A DNA stretch of 64,000 bases, from assembly GCA_026874595.1 (NCBI GenBank), contig CM049321.1:6316979-6380978 (forward strand), in the 5' to 3' direction. Positions 47,800 through 60,041 of this stretch are shown piece after piece (positions within the stretch are counted from its first letter, which is position 1; each line of letters opens with the position of its first letter). A model generated the notes under the pieces. The model searched no databases. It was given only the letters and a program-made list of their open reading frames with translations, and was not told the origin of the DNA. Source of the stretch: Sipunculus nudus (taxonomy: Eukaryota > Annelida > Sipuncula > Golfingiida > Sipunculidae). The position numbers and the translations under genes were made by a program.

Positions 47800-49260
47800 T
47801 TATAACTATAAATAAAATATAATAAGTGACATAGGAGGATGGTATCGCAGGTGAACTTTCATTAAAGATGGATTGTAGGTTTCAATTATTGTCAGCCAAT
47901 ATAAACAAATTATTAAGTGTCCCCCATTTCTTTTTGTTTTGAGAGGCAGTTTTACTATTTTCGGCAGCAATTTTCTTCTCAGTTTTATTGATCGTTCCAA
48001 TATATAATTTTAAACTAGTGAACACGGTTTTTTGCATTATTACACTTACAAGTGTAGATGTATATCTTTATTAGGTGGAACAACATATCAGTCATACGGT
48101 TATTGTTATTGATAAAAATGTCATTTGTTTCATTAAAATTTTTTTTTCATTTATTATGATATGAAATCTTGAAAGCATGTTCTTCATTTGGGAAATTAGG
48201 TTTTTTTTCCACACTCATAATCTACATGTAACAAAGTTTCCTTCTCAGACTTGCATAAGAGCAAATTGTTGTTTTATTCGGTTCATATCTCTATCATTTT
48301 TCTATAAGTTTCAAGGGTCTGGAATATTTGAATAATGAACTGATGAAATAATGAAAATAATGAACATACTCTGTATATACTGCATATTTAACTCTCTTCA
48401 TCTCAATGATTCTTTCAAGACTTGACATTTTTAGTTGCATTTGGATAATATGCAATAAGATAATATTTTATCACATGAATTAACATATTTACAGTGATAT
48501 TTCCCCGATTTCTTAAATACTTCTTTCCAGAATGCAATTTATTTTTTCTTGAAATAACAGAAATCTTAAGATTGCATTTGAATATGAAGGGGCCTATTTT
48601 TTAAGCTGCACATTAACTATTTGTCTCAATCCGTCATCAAATGGTCTAGAAACAAAAATTTTTATTCAACCTTGTCGCAACCTTGTTTATCATCGTTAGA
48701 GACTGATTTTATGTTTTCAAGTGATATAAAAACCTCTCTTATAATTTTCAATCTGTGTATACTTATAAAGGTTTAAAACTTTTAGAAGTATACACAGATT
48801 GATACAATCTAAATTGTTCCTGAAGGACGTCTTTTGTATTTGTTAGAATTTTACCATAATCGTCTTTGAGTCTTATTATAGATATATATTCGAAGTTTAT
48901 CTGTTCCATATTTAAAAAAAATATACATATATATTTAGTTGGTATATTACCTTCATTATACCATTTGTATCTACATCTGACAATAGCGCCTGAAGTTGCT
49001 TCCTCGATAATTTGCGTGTGTTTATTGACCGCAATTTCCCATAAAGCTTGTCTTCGGTGCTTTTTGGTAAATTATACTTATAATGTCCCGTTCGGTTTCT
49101 CTTTCAAATGTCAACATTTAATTGTTTTAATTATTCTTTCTATTTGCAGCAAGGGATATATTTTCTCCTCTAACTCCTCTAACATTTTACGGTGTCCCAT
49201 AACAGTGATGGGTTGGCATCTATATCATTCAGTACAATAGATTTGATACAGTTCTTAATT
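47800..49260 (-). mobile_element. L1-like LINE reverse-transcriptase remnants
   Basis: On the minus strand, about 48930-49090 reads RRQALWEIAVNKHTQIIEEA followed by GAIVRCRYKWYNEGN, matching the stretch just before the RT domain in L1/Tx1-type LINEs (SR-x-KW-x-EG pattern). Downstream in the element direction, 47806-48000 gives a frame with KLRRKLL...GG, like the C-terminal RT region. Many stops and frameshifts lie between. No intact ORF remains. Confidence 0.5.
48748..48802. repeat. Perfect 17-bp stem hairpin
   Basis: TCAATCTGTGTATACTT (48748-48764) is exactly reverse-complemented at 48786-48802, with a 21-nt loop. It lies within the LINE-derived block. It could be a fold-back insertion. Confidence 0.75.
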
Positions 49261-49307
49261 TGTTTAACATAATGTTTAATTGTTCAAGTACCTCAAATAT
49301 CTTTAGG

Positions 49308-50082
49308 GTTCTCAACATTCTGAGATTAATAACGAAATATCATAACTAAAATCATTCCGAGAATGATTAATGGTATAAAATTCAGTGATATACAATGGGG
49401 TACCTATTATAATGTCTTCAAGTTTTATCTGAATGATAATTGAATAGTTTTAGTTTGCTTGAAATAAATATTGAATATCAAAAATAGCAGTTTGTATGTG
49501 AGACAAATATTAGAAGTAGATCAAAAGTATCACATGTATATGCACTTTTTCAATACTGAAATTACATGATAAACATGTTTTCTTTATTTTTCCTTAGGGA
49601 AATGAAAGTATTTTTTTCTTTAAATATCCCAGGTGAAAGTTCTCATCTCTTGACCCATTGTATTACGAGATATATTGCACATAATGAAATGTGCTCATGG
49701 TCAAAATTAATAGATTAACAATAAAACATCCAAGTGGATACACGTGTATCACATATAAATTCGCTTTACGCAAAATAATTATAATTTGATCATGAGCTCC
49801 AGTCTGAAATCCACATCTAATAACCTGAAAGTGATTTGTTTATCCTTCAATTGGTTTTTCAGCAATGTAACTTCAATTTAAACGAAGAATAAAAACCAGT
49901 CCTTCTAATGTTTTAAGCAATGTAACTTCAATTTTAACTTTGGTTTTCAAGGTATGTATATCTTTGGCAAGGTTTGGCAAGAAATCTAATATGTAAAAAT
50001 AACATTAATGGATGACAATAATTTATAAATGATAATTAAACTAAACGTATATACGTTTTACACAATTAATAAACTAGAATAG
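49308..50082 (+). repeat. Left arm of inner inverted repeat
   Basis: It matches 52921-53740 in reverse orientation; landmarks include ATCATTC..GAGAATGATTAATGG at the outer end, AGAAGTAGATCAAAAGTAT, CTCATCTCTTGACCCATTGT and TTTTACAC.ATTAATAAACTA at the inner end. No coding potential seen. With its partner it encloses about 2.8 kb. Confidence 0.85.
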
Positions 50083-50419
50083 GGTGTGTCTTACCGAAAC
50101 ATGTCTAGTATATTGCCCATGAGGATATGATCTGCAGGTGAATGGCGGTCAGGAAAATTAAATATGATTTAAAATTGATCTTATATAACAAAAGCAGTCA
50201 ATAAGATTGCAAATCTAAAAATGTATTGGACAAATATGTCTAAAAAAATCTTAAAATGAAAAAAAAAAAATGAATCCTGATATTGTTTTAAACAAAATCT
50301 GTTTCGGTATTGGTATATATTGGTTGGATTAAAATTGTTGACATTCGGAAAAAGGGGAAAACTTCGTGAATAAGACGCCTTACCTACACAGATTAACCTT
50401 CCAAATATATACCTTCATA

Positions 50420-51700
50420 GACCAACATCTCGTGCACGTTATCCGTTGCCTGTAGGTTTGAAAGTAGAGAGAGTCCTGATAATATGAACAAAAGCAAGCC
50501 TTATAAAAATAGATCTGTTTATGTTATCCGTAAATAAAAAAAAATAAATGAAACATGAGATCAGACGTATATTGTCTACCAAAAATGAAGAAGGAATTTG
50601 TTTATTGTTCCCTGGGCTCATACACATTTTTGTTAAGATTTTGAGCGCATATAATAACATACATTTGTGGACATACAGTAAATCCTCAACATTAAGATCG
50701 CCTCCTAGTCTCAGCAGGGTTAGATATAAAGCGCAGCATTCGTAAAATAGGGGAGGTTATTTTCAGTTATTTGCTCATTTGAGATCGTCGCTAGATAAGG
50801 GATTACTGGTACTATATGAGCGTTTCTGTATGGTACAATCAGGAAAATTGATCCTCAACACAATTTTGGAAAAGTCTAAATTGCGAAAATTAAACATCAC
50901 GAATATTAACCCTATCACAGTACATGCAGATAAAACCACTAAAACGAACACATTTCTCTGACAAAGGATGTTAAAGCCTTAAATTTATTACACTTTCACT
51001 CATTAAATCAATCAGGAGCCTTAATATATACTACAGATATGCCGAATCGGCGATCAAAGGACCGCGCATAACTGCATAATTAAATTTCATATTCTCTATC
51101 ATTCGCAGTTGCCCTACATAGTGACAAGGCTGCCACGTGACAAGTGAACAGCCTTCCACCAATCACTAGCTACATCGCTGATGATGAGGCTAGGCGTCAC
51201 ACGGAACACTACTATCATATCTCGATAATACATTGAGCCACAGAATCTGGCAAAAAATATTTATTAAACAGAAACTTAGGACATATCTTTGCAGTTTTAT
51301 AACAGAATGAGGACATTAACCTGTATGATGGTGCTAATGTGATATATATATAATGATATCATTAATTATAATTAGTATTGATTACTTTATATAAAAATTT
51401 CCAATCTTAGAGTCAATATGTCTTGCTCTGATTCTCACATTCACTTGCACTAAGTGAAGTCTAGATAAAAACAAAGCACCCTGGTTCACCCTCTTAAATC
51501 GTTATTATTGCCCTCAGTGTGATATATGACTTTTTCGTGCATCTGTTTGTGCCTGTGTGTGAATGTATTGAGAGCTGTAATTCAAAATTCAGAAGTAGAA
51601 AGCTCTCACAGAGTGCATACTTGTATTCCTCCAGGGACGGCTCAAAATTTATTCAACCCATATCAGGAAATTTCACATTAGTACACTGAAATACATTAGA
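50420..51700 (+). repeat. Third, decayed copy of the arm A 3' segment
   Basis: The start, TCTCGTGCACG.TATCCG...GAAAGTAGAGAG, matches 42793-42840, and 50999-51240 matches 42930-43160, including GATATTCTCTGTCATTC-type sequence. The end, CACTTGCAC.A.GTGAAGTCT, matches 43370-43400. Orientation is the same as arm A, but divergence is much higher. About 460 bp (50530-50990) have no counterpart. The part equivalent to the candidate terminal exon (about 50960-51070) has lost its frame. Confidence 0.75.
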
Positions 51701-52155
51701 AACACTGTGTGATACGGACATATACATTTATTAACGTTTCTTTTCAGTTTTAATAGATAAAACAACGTTGGTTACTCACATAAAGCGCTGTATGTACCTT
51801 TGAACGTTAAATTTACCAATCCAGCAGGCATAGTTAAAAATCTCAATAGATTTTAACAATTGGATGAGATTTAATGGGCAAAAGACAAGTAACAAATGGT
51901 TATGGGGAATAAGTTTTATTTCGGAAACGATTTACGGAATAACAAACAAGACAGTTAATAGAGAGGGCCAATTTTAGATTAATCAAGGTCCGCATACTAA
52001 AGCCACTGAACCGTTCTGAAATGAAGTAAATCAAGCATTACATGCTGTTTGTTTTTCTTCCCTGAAAATGCTGTGTTATCAGGGTTAGAAATACATATTT
52101 TATTCACTAAATAAGGCAATCAGGTTATATCATCTTATAGGTTATCCGATGCAGT

Positions 52156-52237
<82 letters not shown>

Positions 52238-52920
52238 CCATATTCTATTTTAAGTGCAGAAATGTTAACACATATAATATCTTTCTTTAGTTCGATTAAC
52301 GGCAAACTCCTTGCATATTTAATTGATTATATACCCCCAGACTATGGTATAGCCGTAGTCACTCACCAAAATCTTATCGATGTTCATGAAACTCTGTGAA
52401 TATTTACCTAAATTGTTTCTCACCTTAATTCTTTTAGTAGCAATTTTTGCTCAAATCTTATCAGGTATTGTTTAACAAGACGGATGACAGTTTCATTATG
52501 CTCTCTTGCAATGATCTTGTTTATTAATTTATACGAATAGATTATCTCACCCGAGTTCGATTCAAACGTAGAATCCATGCATATTTAATGAGGACAGAGT
52601 TCACATGGCTTCCTTGTCGTGTGACTGCGAAAATATCCAGAAATAGGCTTGATTTTTAAAAACACTGTACAGCAATGTTAATTCGTGCCAATTTTTGCTC
52701 ATATCTAATAAAATGACATTTACAAACATATGGCGTGTTTATTATGCACTCTTGCGGTACTCTTATTTATTTATATGTATTGTTAAATATTCACCAGGTG
52801 ACAAGGAAAACCTAATGCCTGGCTTGGTGTCTACGACTTTGACAGCTTCGTTCTTGCAGCTCGTCCTAATAATCACGTCGACTGTGTCTTAAAGAGTTTG
52901 TATATAAATTCGATGTATGA
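51701..52920. other. Interior of the inner inverted repeat, right part
   Basis: AT-rich, non-coding, with a (TA)n tract at 52153-52234. Short unsupported frames only. Confidence 0.6.
52153..52234. repeat. (TA)n microsatellite, longest in the window
   Basis: About 80 bp of nearly pure TA. Confidence 0.9.
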
Positions 52921-53740
52921 TATTAGTTTATTAATAGTGTAAAACGTATATAAGTTTAGTTTAATTATGATTTATAAATTATTGTCATCCTTTGATGTTA
53001 TTTTTACATAAAAGATTTCTTGCCAAACCTTGCAAAAAGTATACATACATTGGAAATAAAGTTTAGTTTGAAGTAACATTGCTTAAAACAATAGAAGGAT
53101 TGGTTTTTATTCTTCATTTTACTTACAGGTAATTAGATGTGGATTTCAGACTGCAGCTCGCGATCAAATTATAATAATTTTACGTAAAGCCAAATTATAT
53201 GTGATACATTTGTATCCACTGAAATGTGTTATTGTTTAGCTATTAATTTTGACCATGAGCACATTCTCTTATATGCAATATGTCTCGTAATACAATGGGT
53301 CAAGAGATGAGAAATTTCCCCTGGGATATTTAAAGAAAAAATACTTATATTGCATTTCCCCAAGGAAAAAGAAAGAAAACATGTTAATCATGTAATTTCT
53401 GTATTGAAAAAGTGCATATACTGGTGAATACTTTTGATCTACTTCTAATATTTTTCTCAAATAGGAAACGCTATTTTTTATATTCAATATTAATTTCAAG
53501 CAAACTATTCAATAATCATTAACATAATACTTGCAGATATTATTATAGGTACCACATTGTATATCACTGAATTTAAAGACAGCAATATTTTTAATATTGA
53601 TTTATATGTCTAATATTGCATTAATACAATTAAGCATTCTTGTATTTATACCATTAATCATTCTCGGAATGGTTTTAGTTATGATATTCTATTATTAATA
53701 TGATATCAAATATATCGGAATGCTGAGAAGATCATATGTC
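52921..53740 (-). repeat. Right arm of inner inverted repeat
   Basis: Reverse-complement partner of 49308-50082 with moderate divergence and small indels. The match fades past about 53740, at the mirror of TCTCAACATTCTGAG. Confidence 0.85.
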
Positions 53741-54760
53741 AGTAAAATCATGCAAAAATTAATGAATTGATTTTTACCGAACAACAGTGCAGGCTTGTTT
53801 ACTAAGGGAAGGCATATGGTTTACCCAGTGTCATCGATAATTTTCCTATGTGGAGCACCGTTGATAATGCAGTATCCCTTGAGTTTGTTATTTTTACAAC
53901 TATTCCACGTCCAGTGATAATGTAACAGAGAACTATGCAGCGGTATATTAACATATTATGGGACCATTTCATTTGAATTAAATATAATAAGTGGTGCTCC
54001 ATATAAAGAACAAAATACATACCCACAGGGTACATAAATATATTTAAGATATGTAGATAATGATGTAATAGTATTTTATTAAAGTAGGTGCAGGGTATGG
54101 ACAGTGATATATGATGTTATATGGCACGCTCATTTCTGTTTATGTTTGACGTTCTTATGGATCAGAAAAAAAATATACTTACACATAAATATACAGGTTA
54201 TTTGAACTCTTTATTATTATACATCCTATGTCTGATATGGAATAAGTATTATGATATCAGATGACAACATTAGTTGACAGCGTACACAATAAAAACTACA
54301 GTCCTGTACGATTACTGAACATAGCAAACAAATCATACAGAACATTATTAATTATTTTTATCTAAAACTGCAAATTGTGCAAGAGCAACACTCTACTCCA
54401 TTACTGTACACCTATTTGTATACGTACACCAGTTCAAGCCATACTATATGGTAAACACTCTTCGTGTATAATAAGGACTTACTGTTCACCAACTTCTGGA
54501 AGTATCGAAGATATATGTTTCCTTTATATAGTATTCGTGTATGTTATCATATTTCAATTTATGTATTATCCTATAATGTTCAGTGTTCTGCTGTTACTTT
54601 TGCCATCATTATACATTATTGCTACTCACAGGTTTAAAATCAATATCATTCAGACTCAGTTTTTTTTTCTTACCAGCCATCTATATCTATAGTTAGATCA
54701 TTTAAAACTAAAACCAATAACAACAGGTACAGAGGGACACTTTTAGAATTTTTAACTTTT
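53741..54760. other. Non-coding stretch right of the inner inverted repeat
   Basis: About 1 kb without a recognised gene. An open frame at 54375-54692 is rich in Ile, Tyr, Phe and Leu as expected from AT-rich non-coding DNA. Confidence 0.55.
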
Positions 54761-54794
54761 GAGGAGTCTTTAAAAGGTTTAAAATCATCCACTT

Positions 54795-55104
54795 TTAATA
54801 TGGCAGACATATGTTATATTGTCTCCTTGAATGTTAGAGGTCTTGGCTGGCCCATGAAAAGAAGAGAATATTTAATTGGTTAAATAAAAACATGTTTAAT
54901 GTTATTTCTTTAAGTAAACACATAGCAATGTAGACTCTGATAATAGATGGAAATCAGAATTGGGTTATCAAATTCATTTTATTCATAGCAACCCCAGTCA
55001 AGAGGGGAATGCATATCGATAAAAAATAAAGCAGGTATCCAGATAAAGAATACCATATCAACTGAACATGGAAGATTTATGAGTAAATACAAAAATAAAT
55101 ATAC
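54795..55104 (+). mobile_element. LINE endonuclease (APE-type) N-terminal remnant
   Basis: From about 54799 the frame reads MADICYIVSLNVRGLG with a following KRREY, the invariant start of the apurinic endonuclease-like domain of L1-type LINEs (SLNVRGL..P.KR). It is followed after stops by W..ELG-like and SRG-type pieces. The relic ends where arm B begins (about 55105), as if truncated at the duplication breakpoint. Its orientation is opposite to the RT remnants at 47800-49260. Confidence 0.6.
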
Positions 55105-55200
55105 ATCGTGATGTCAACTTCGTACAAGTTTTTTTTTTTTTTTTTAACTTTTTTAATAATTTTTTTTTGGGTGGAGGTAACCGCCTCTTTAATACTTACT

Positions 55201-55203
<3 letters not shown>

Positions 55204-55265
<62 letters not shown>
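55204..55265. repeat. (TA)n microsatellite shared with arm A
   Basis: Mirror of 44657-44708, again at the SINE tail. Confidence 0.9.
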
Positions 55266-55268
<3 letters not shown>

Positions 55269-55299
55269 CATTCCGGTTTAGGACTACGTAAAAAGGGAG

Positions 55300-55580
55300 G
55301 TATAATACGCTTCCTCTCAATTTATGTCCTGGTGTTAACAAGGCCGGGTGACTACTGCACCTGCGGGCCCTGGGTGTGTTATCGTCCCCATTGCTTGGTC
55401 AGACCACTAAGGAACCCGGGAAGGTGCACTCGATTTTGAATTGAACACGGCCGTTGGGCACGCCCTTCCCAGAAAGCCTGCAGAGCGCTCACCCAGGGTG
55501 GGCGCCGACCGGCTTAGATTCCAATTCACGAACTACCGGCTTGTGCTTCTTCCTGCACTCTACCCCTGAGCCACAGAAAC
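55300..55580 (-). mobile_element. tRNA-derived SINE in arm B
   Basis: Minus-strand copy of the SINE at 44385-44650. The A box (CTACCCCTGAGCCACA on the plus strand, 55560-55575) is intact, whereas the B-box region near 55515-55535 is mutated. The body motifs GTGCAGTAGTCACC and GCCCAACGGCCGTG are preserved. Confidence 0.75.
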
Positions 55581-57047
55581 TGGTACGTCGTACAAGTCAG
55601 ATGCTATGACAATGACTTTCTGGCGTCCTTACTGATGAAAATGCAAGTTGAAAAATTCTGGTCGAATACAGTTATCATGAGGCTATATATTTGGCAAATA
55701 GTAAGGTTTGTTTCAAGGATCTAGGTCATCTCTTTGGCCGCCCTTTTGAGAAAATTAAAAAGAATGTATTAGAATTGTAGAAACTGTAGGGGAAACATCT
55801 TTATTCATTAATTTCATCACCAACACATATAAACTTTTGTGTTGAGAGTGGCAAATAGTACATATATTTGTTCAGAACGCTGTTAGTAATACTGATGGTT
55901 TAGATTATAGGAGATAATTAGCACATACACTTACTTTTGTGTCTAAATATACTGTGTCTCTTCTTATATATCGGCAATTTCATGCCGATCATATATTGTT
56001 GACGCCAGAATCCCTTTATGTGTGGACTGGCTCCACGCCTCACAAATGCCAGCGCCATTTTGTCTTTTAATTAGATAAATATTTAATTATGAATTTCTAT
56101 GAATATTAAGAATATTAGGAAAACATAGTGGTCAATATTTTTTAAATTGTGTAAATTTTACCCCCCCCCCCCAGTTAAAATCAACCAATCACAAGTATTC
56201 ATTTTCAACTTCATATACTGCAAAACTTTTGGCCCCGATAATATCACAAGACATGAAATGAAGATAACGTGTTAAAATATATATTAATTTCTATTGATAA
56301 GAAAAGTGTCATTTATGTTAATAAATGATTATATCGATAGCATCGAATTGACCAATGAGTTTCAGTGCATTATTGAATGTCGGGATGTGGGTTGATTATA
56401 TTTTGAGAGGGGCTTGAAGCGCTATAAGTGTCGGCGAAGGTATGCACCCTGTAAGTGCTTTCTACTTCTGAATTGTGCATAACAAAACGCTCAAATATCA
56501 CACCACATTCAAATAAATGACTGGTCACACAAAGGCACAAACAGATACATGGAAAAAGTCATATATCACACTGAAGACAAAAGAAGACTTTTTTTCGGAT
56601 GTACGAGCGTGCTTTATTTTTATCTAGACTTCACCTGGTGCAAGTGAATTTGAGAAACAGAGCAAGACAGACTGACCCAGTGCATGGAAATTGCCATTTA
56701 TGTAATCATTAATTTAAAAATGATGATGTTATTGGGTGATTAATTAAATATATTCATATATTCATATATCCATATAATTAAATAATATTTAACATCACAG
56801 CCAGGTACAGTCTTTGATCCTAATTGTCTTTAAATAATGCAAAGATGTAAGTCTTCTCAATCTGATACTGAACCGTAATCTGATATCAAGATTTGATTGT
56901 AATTTCTCGAGTGATGCCCAATCTCATGAAAACACATCTCCAATGGTGTAGCAAGTGATAGGTAGAAGTCTTCCCATGTCACATGACAGTCACCTCACTA
57001 TGCAGGGCAGCTGTGAATGACAGAGAATATCAATTTTAATCTTGCAA
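55581..57047. other. Non-coding inner part of arm B
   Basis: Mirror of 43005-44384. A C run at 56161-56172. No independent coding signal. Confidence 0.6.
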
Positions 57048-57153
57048 TTATGCTCGGTTCCTTGATTGTGAAACAAAGGCTTGTTTGCTGTGTATTTTAG
57101 CCTCCTGATTCATGTAATTAGTCAAAGTCAAATGACGTTGAGGCTTCAAAATC
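57048..57153 (-). CDS. Candidate terminal exon of vWD gene B
   Basis: On the minus strand an acceptor (CATCCTTCCAG) is followed by 106 nt ending in TAA (57048-57050). The predicted tail, EILKPQRHLTLTNYMNQEAK onward, differs from arm A by one residue. The phase fits the exon at 57800-57889. Confidence 0.35.
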
Positions 57154-57799
57154 CTGGAAGGATGATATTTGTCTGGTATAGTTGCTTTTATCTACATAGA
57201 CCGTGTGCTATTACACTCTCTACTTCCAGATGTGCAGGCTCGGAAATCGTGCTCGAGATGAGGGTATATATTTTGGGGTGATAGGTGTGGAAGGGGCGTC
57301 TATTTCATGAAAAACTTAAATTTTTAAAGCGCCCAATACCAGAACTCCATTTTTATAGTTGACAAATATTTAATTACATGACACCATCTGAAAAGCGTTT
57401 TTTTTGTATATCTGTATATCTGTAATGCTGAAAAATGACAATTTAAATTATTATTGAATACAATTTAAAATTTTAGCTTTAGGGTAGATAGAAACATTCA
57501 AGAGGAAAAACACACTAAAAATTGTTGAAATATTAGCATGTAGTTCAATATTAGTTCACTAAAAAATAACTTATACTGGCTGCTTCAAATATCGTATCTG
57601 TAATTGTTAAATGTTAATTGGGCCATCATATGGGTTTAAAATAAAGTTTTTATTGATATAGGGATAAAGAGGCTTTTGACAAAAAAAAAGAAACCTTAAC
57701 TTGTGTCCAAAATACAACACTTATTTGAGTTTTGAAGAAACCGGAGAAGATGTGCCCCAGATGAGACTGGGCGTTTTAAAAGGATTAATATTTACTTAC

Positions 57800-57889
57800 T
57801 CTACTTTCCAGCTGTTTATGAATTTTTCCAACCCGTCAGGGTCGACGTTCACATCCTCACCCTCCCTGGTTATAAGGTCGTCGGTTTCG
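57800..57889 (-). CDS. vWD gene B: tail of vWD domain
   Basis: Minus-strand exon between acceptor TGATGCATTTTAG and donor GTAAGT, 90 nt. It encodes NETDDLITREGEDVNVDPDG and FINSWKV, one codon shorter than arm A exon 10 through loss of a GGA near the donor. Phases in and out are unchanged, so the reading frame is kept. Confidence 0.85.
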
Positions 57890-58334
57890 CTAAAATGCAT
57901 CAAAATCAAATATAAGCCATAATAGCCAGATTCCCTTTGCTTGAGCGGACAGGGCGCAGACTACAGCGCCTATTGATGATGAAAAACTTATGATATTTAT
58001 TAATGGACTATGATTAAGGACCTGGTTTTGTATAATAATAATAATAATAAAAGTAATAATAATTACAATATATTCAATACATCAAAGTGAAAGTGCCCTA
58101 CCGTGCGAGGAGTATTAATAATATTATACTATGTGTATACTTTGCTTGATTTCATGATGTACTACAGTACTTGTCGTGGGTTCAGCTTGCCAGCCGGCCC
58201 ACTCCTAAAATGATAATGTGTGAACTAAGTCCGTTTAAAGTAGTTGCATAAATTACATTTTTTTTTATTTAACATGGAGTGTAATTTACCAGGCCACATT
58301 CACTAGACAAGACAATTAACACATCGAAACATAT

Positions 58335-58550
58335 ATAGAACTGGCAGAGAACAAATTTAAAACACGGTTCTACGGACACACCAGCAGCTTTCAAAATGAA
58401 CGAGAAATAGAGAAACAGCAGCACGTTATGCCACTATGTATGACTGACAGAGAACACATTTAAAACATGGTTCTACGGACACACCAGCAGCTTTAAAAAC
58501 GAACGAGAAATAGAGAAACAGCAGCACGTTAAGCCAGTATGTATGGACCC
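58335..58550. repeat. ~107-bp tandem duplication in arm B intron
   Basis: GGTTCTACGGACACACCAGC followed by AACGAGAAATAGAGAAACAG occurs twice, about 107 bp apart. Not seen in arm A. Confidence 0.7.
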
Positions 58551-58737
58551 TGAAAGACGAAAGGACACCATATGCCATCAGTTGGAAATATTCGCGAAAC
58601 GCAGGGCATATTTAACCACAACAAAGATATGTAATTTTTATGCAACACGGAGAAATATTTCATCAAATACAGGCCGGAACAGAGGACATTAAATAATATA
58701 AGCGGACTGACCTAGGTCATGAGGTAATTAAGTTGGA

Positions 58738-58740
<3 letters not shown>

Positions 58741-58800
<60 letters not shown>
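58741..58800. repeat. (TA)n microsatellite shared with arm A
   Basis: About 30 TA units, mirror of 40319-40371. Confidence 0.9.
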
Positions 58801-58803
<3 letters not shown>

Positions 58804-59209
58804 GCCCACAGAAATGTAAAAAGACAATATTTATATTTTTGCCAGCAATATCAGTTCAACGTTTACCCTCTCGGGCACACAAATCATAACTATATTTGAG
58901 TTTCTTATACTCAAATACTCAAGTATTGCTTCTCTTATTGCGAACCGTTTCGGTCTGATATGTCAGTTCAAAAGCCAGGAGATGCTTTTTAGATTGATGA
59001 GTTCATTTCAACATTAATATTTAAGTCAAACCTTTTAAAAGGTGGACTTTCTTATGGGAGTCAGAGTGCAAAACTATAAAACGTATATTTGTTCTTCTAA
59101 ACTTATTTGCTCTTGTTTGAGCCAAACCTGAAATATGGCTGATTAAAGAAAATAACTGGAATACTCAGCAATAGGTTAGTATCCTTTTAGATGTTAAGTG
59201 TGCGCTTAC

Positions 59210-59403
59210 TTGCCGTTGCAGTTTCCACACAAGCCAGACACTATTCCGTCGAATTGGTGGTCAAAGCAAATGTCGTAACAAAATGGTTTAGGCGAGCAAA
59301 TTCTCATAGGTTCTTGCAGGGAATCGCAGCAAAGCACGTCATCGTTATTTATGTAGCAATCAAACTGTGGATCCTCGAAGGGGAGTGACACACGAGAATT
59401 CTT
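59210..59403 (-). CDS. vWD gene B: C-terminal half of vWD domain
   Basis: Minus-strand exon of 194 nt, acceptor CTTTTATTTACAG, donor GTAAGC. It encodes KNSRVSLPFEDPQFDCY, VLCCDSLQEPMRICSPKP and SGLCGNCNG. The last ~40 residues are nearly identical to arm A exon 9, but 9 of the first 24 differ. All cysteines are conserved, so the fold should be intact. Confidence 0.9.
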
Positions 59404-59787
59404 CTGTAAATAAAAGAAATACCATGTGCATGCATATTTCTAAAGAAATAATCATTGGTATATATTGAAATGCGAATAGATCTTAACCATTAAACTTGTT
59501 CACTCGAGAGACGGTTACGGCTTAGGTAATCACGCTTTTTGGTTATTTAACATACATGGGGTAAGATCAATTAAACTAATGCACAATGACAACAGTTTAT
59601 CGGGTCATAAGAGACCTGACCTAGATACACTTTCAGATACCTTTCTTCATTGAGCCGCCCTGGCGTCTGTTTGACTGCACGCATTCTGGTTGAACTCATT
59701 AATGACAATGAATTACGGGATACACTTACAATGAATTATTTGACTAACCAGATTTTGATACCCTTATGGCAATGCTAAATATCTGAT

Positions 59788-60041
59788 CTGGAAATAGTAA
59801 CAGCTGTGTTTCATTAACGGCGTAAAACAAGAGTACGCGAGTCAGTTGATTTTACCAAAATCCTTGTTTATTACCTCCGCCAAGGAAAACGGCGGGGAAT
59901 TATGTTTTTTTTTTCTGGAAATAGTAACAGCTGTGTTTCATTTACGGCGTAAAACAAGTGTACGCGAGTCAGTTGATTTTACCAAAATCCTTGTTCATTA
60001 CCTCCGCCAAGGAAAGCGGCGGGGAATTATGTTTTTTTTTG
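59788..60041. repeat. 127-bp tandem duplication in arm B
   Basis: The unit beginning CTGGAAATAGTAACAGCTGT occurs at 59788 and 59915 with few differences. Each contains CTCCGCCAAGG...CGGCGGGGAATTATG. Arm A has a single diverged counterpart near 39330-39420. Confidence 0.85.

Larger units (their letters stand above)
57890..59209 (-). other. Intron of vWD gene B between its last two vWD exons
   Basis: 1.3 kb, twice the arm A counterpart. It holds a (TAA)n tract near 58035, a pair of near-identical direct repeats around 58335-58530 (ACACACCAGCAGCTTT at about 58375 and 58482; period about 107) and the (TA)n at 58741-58800. Confidence 0.6.
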
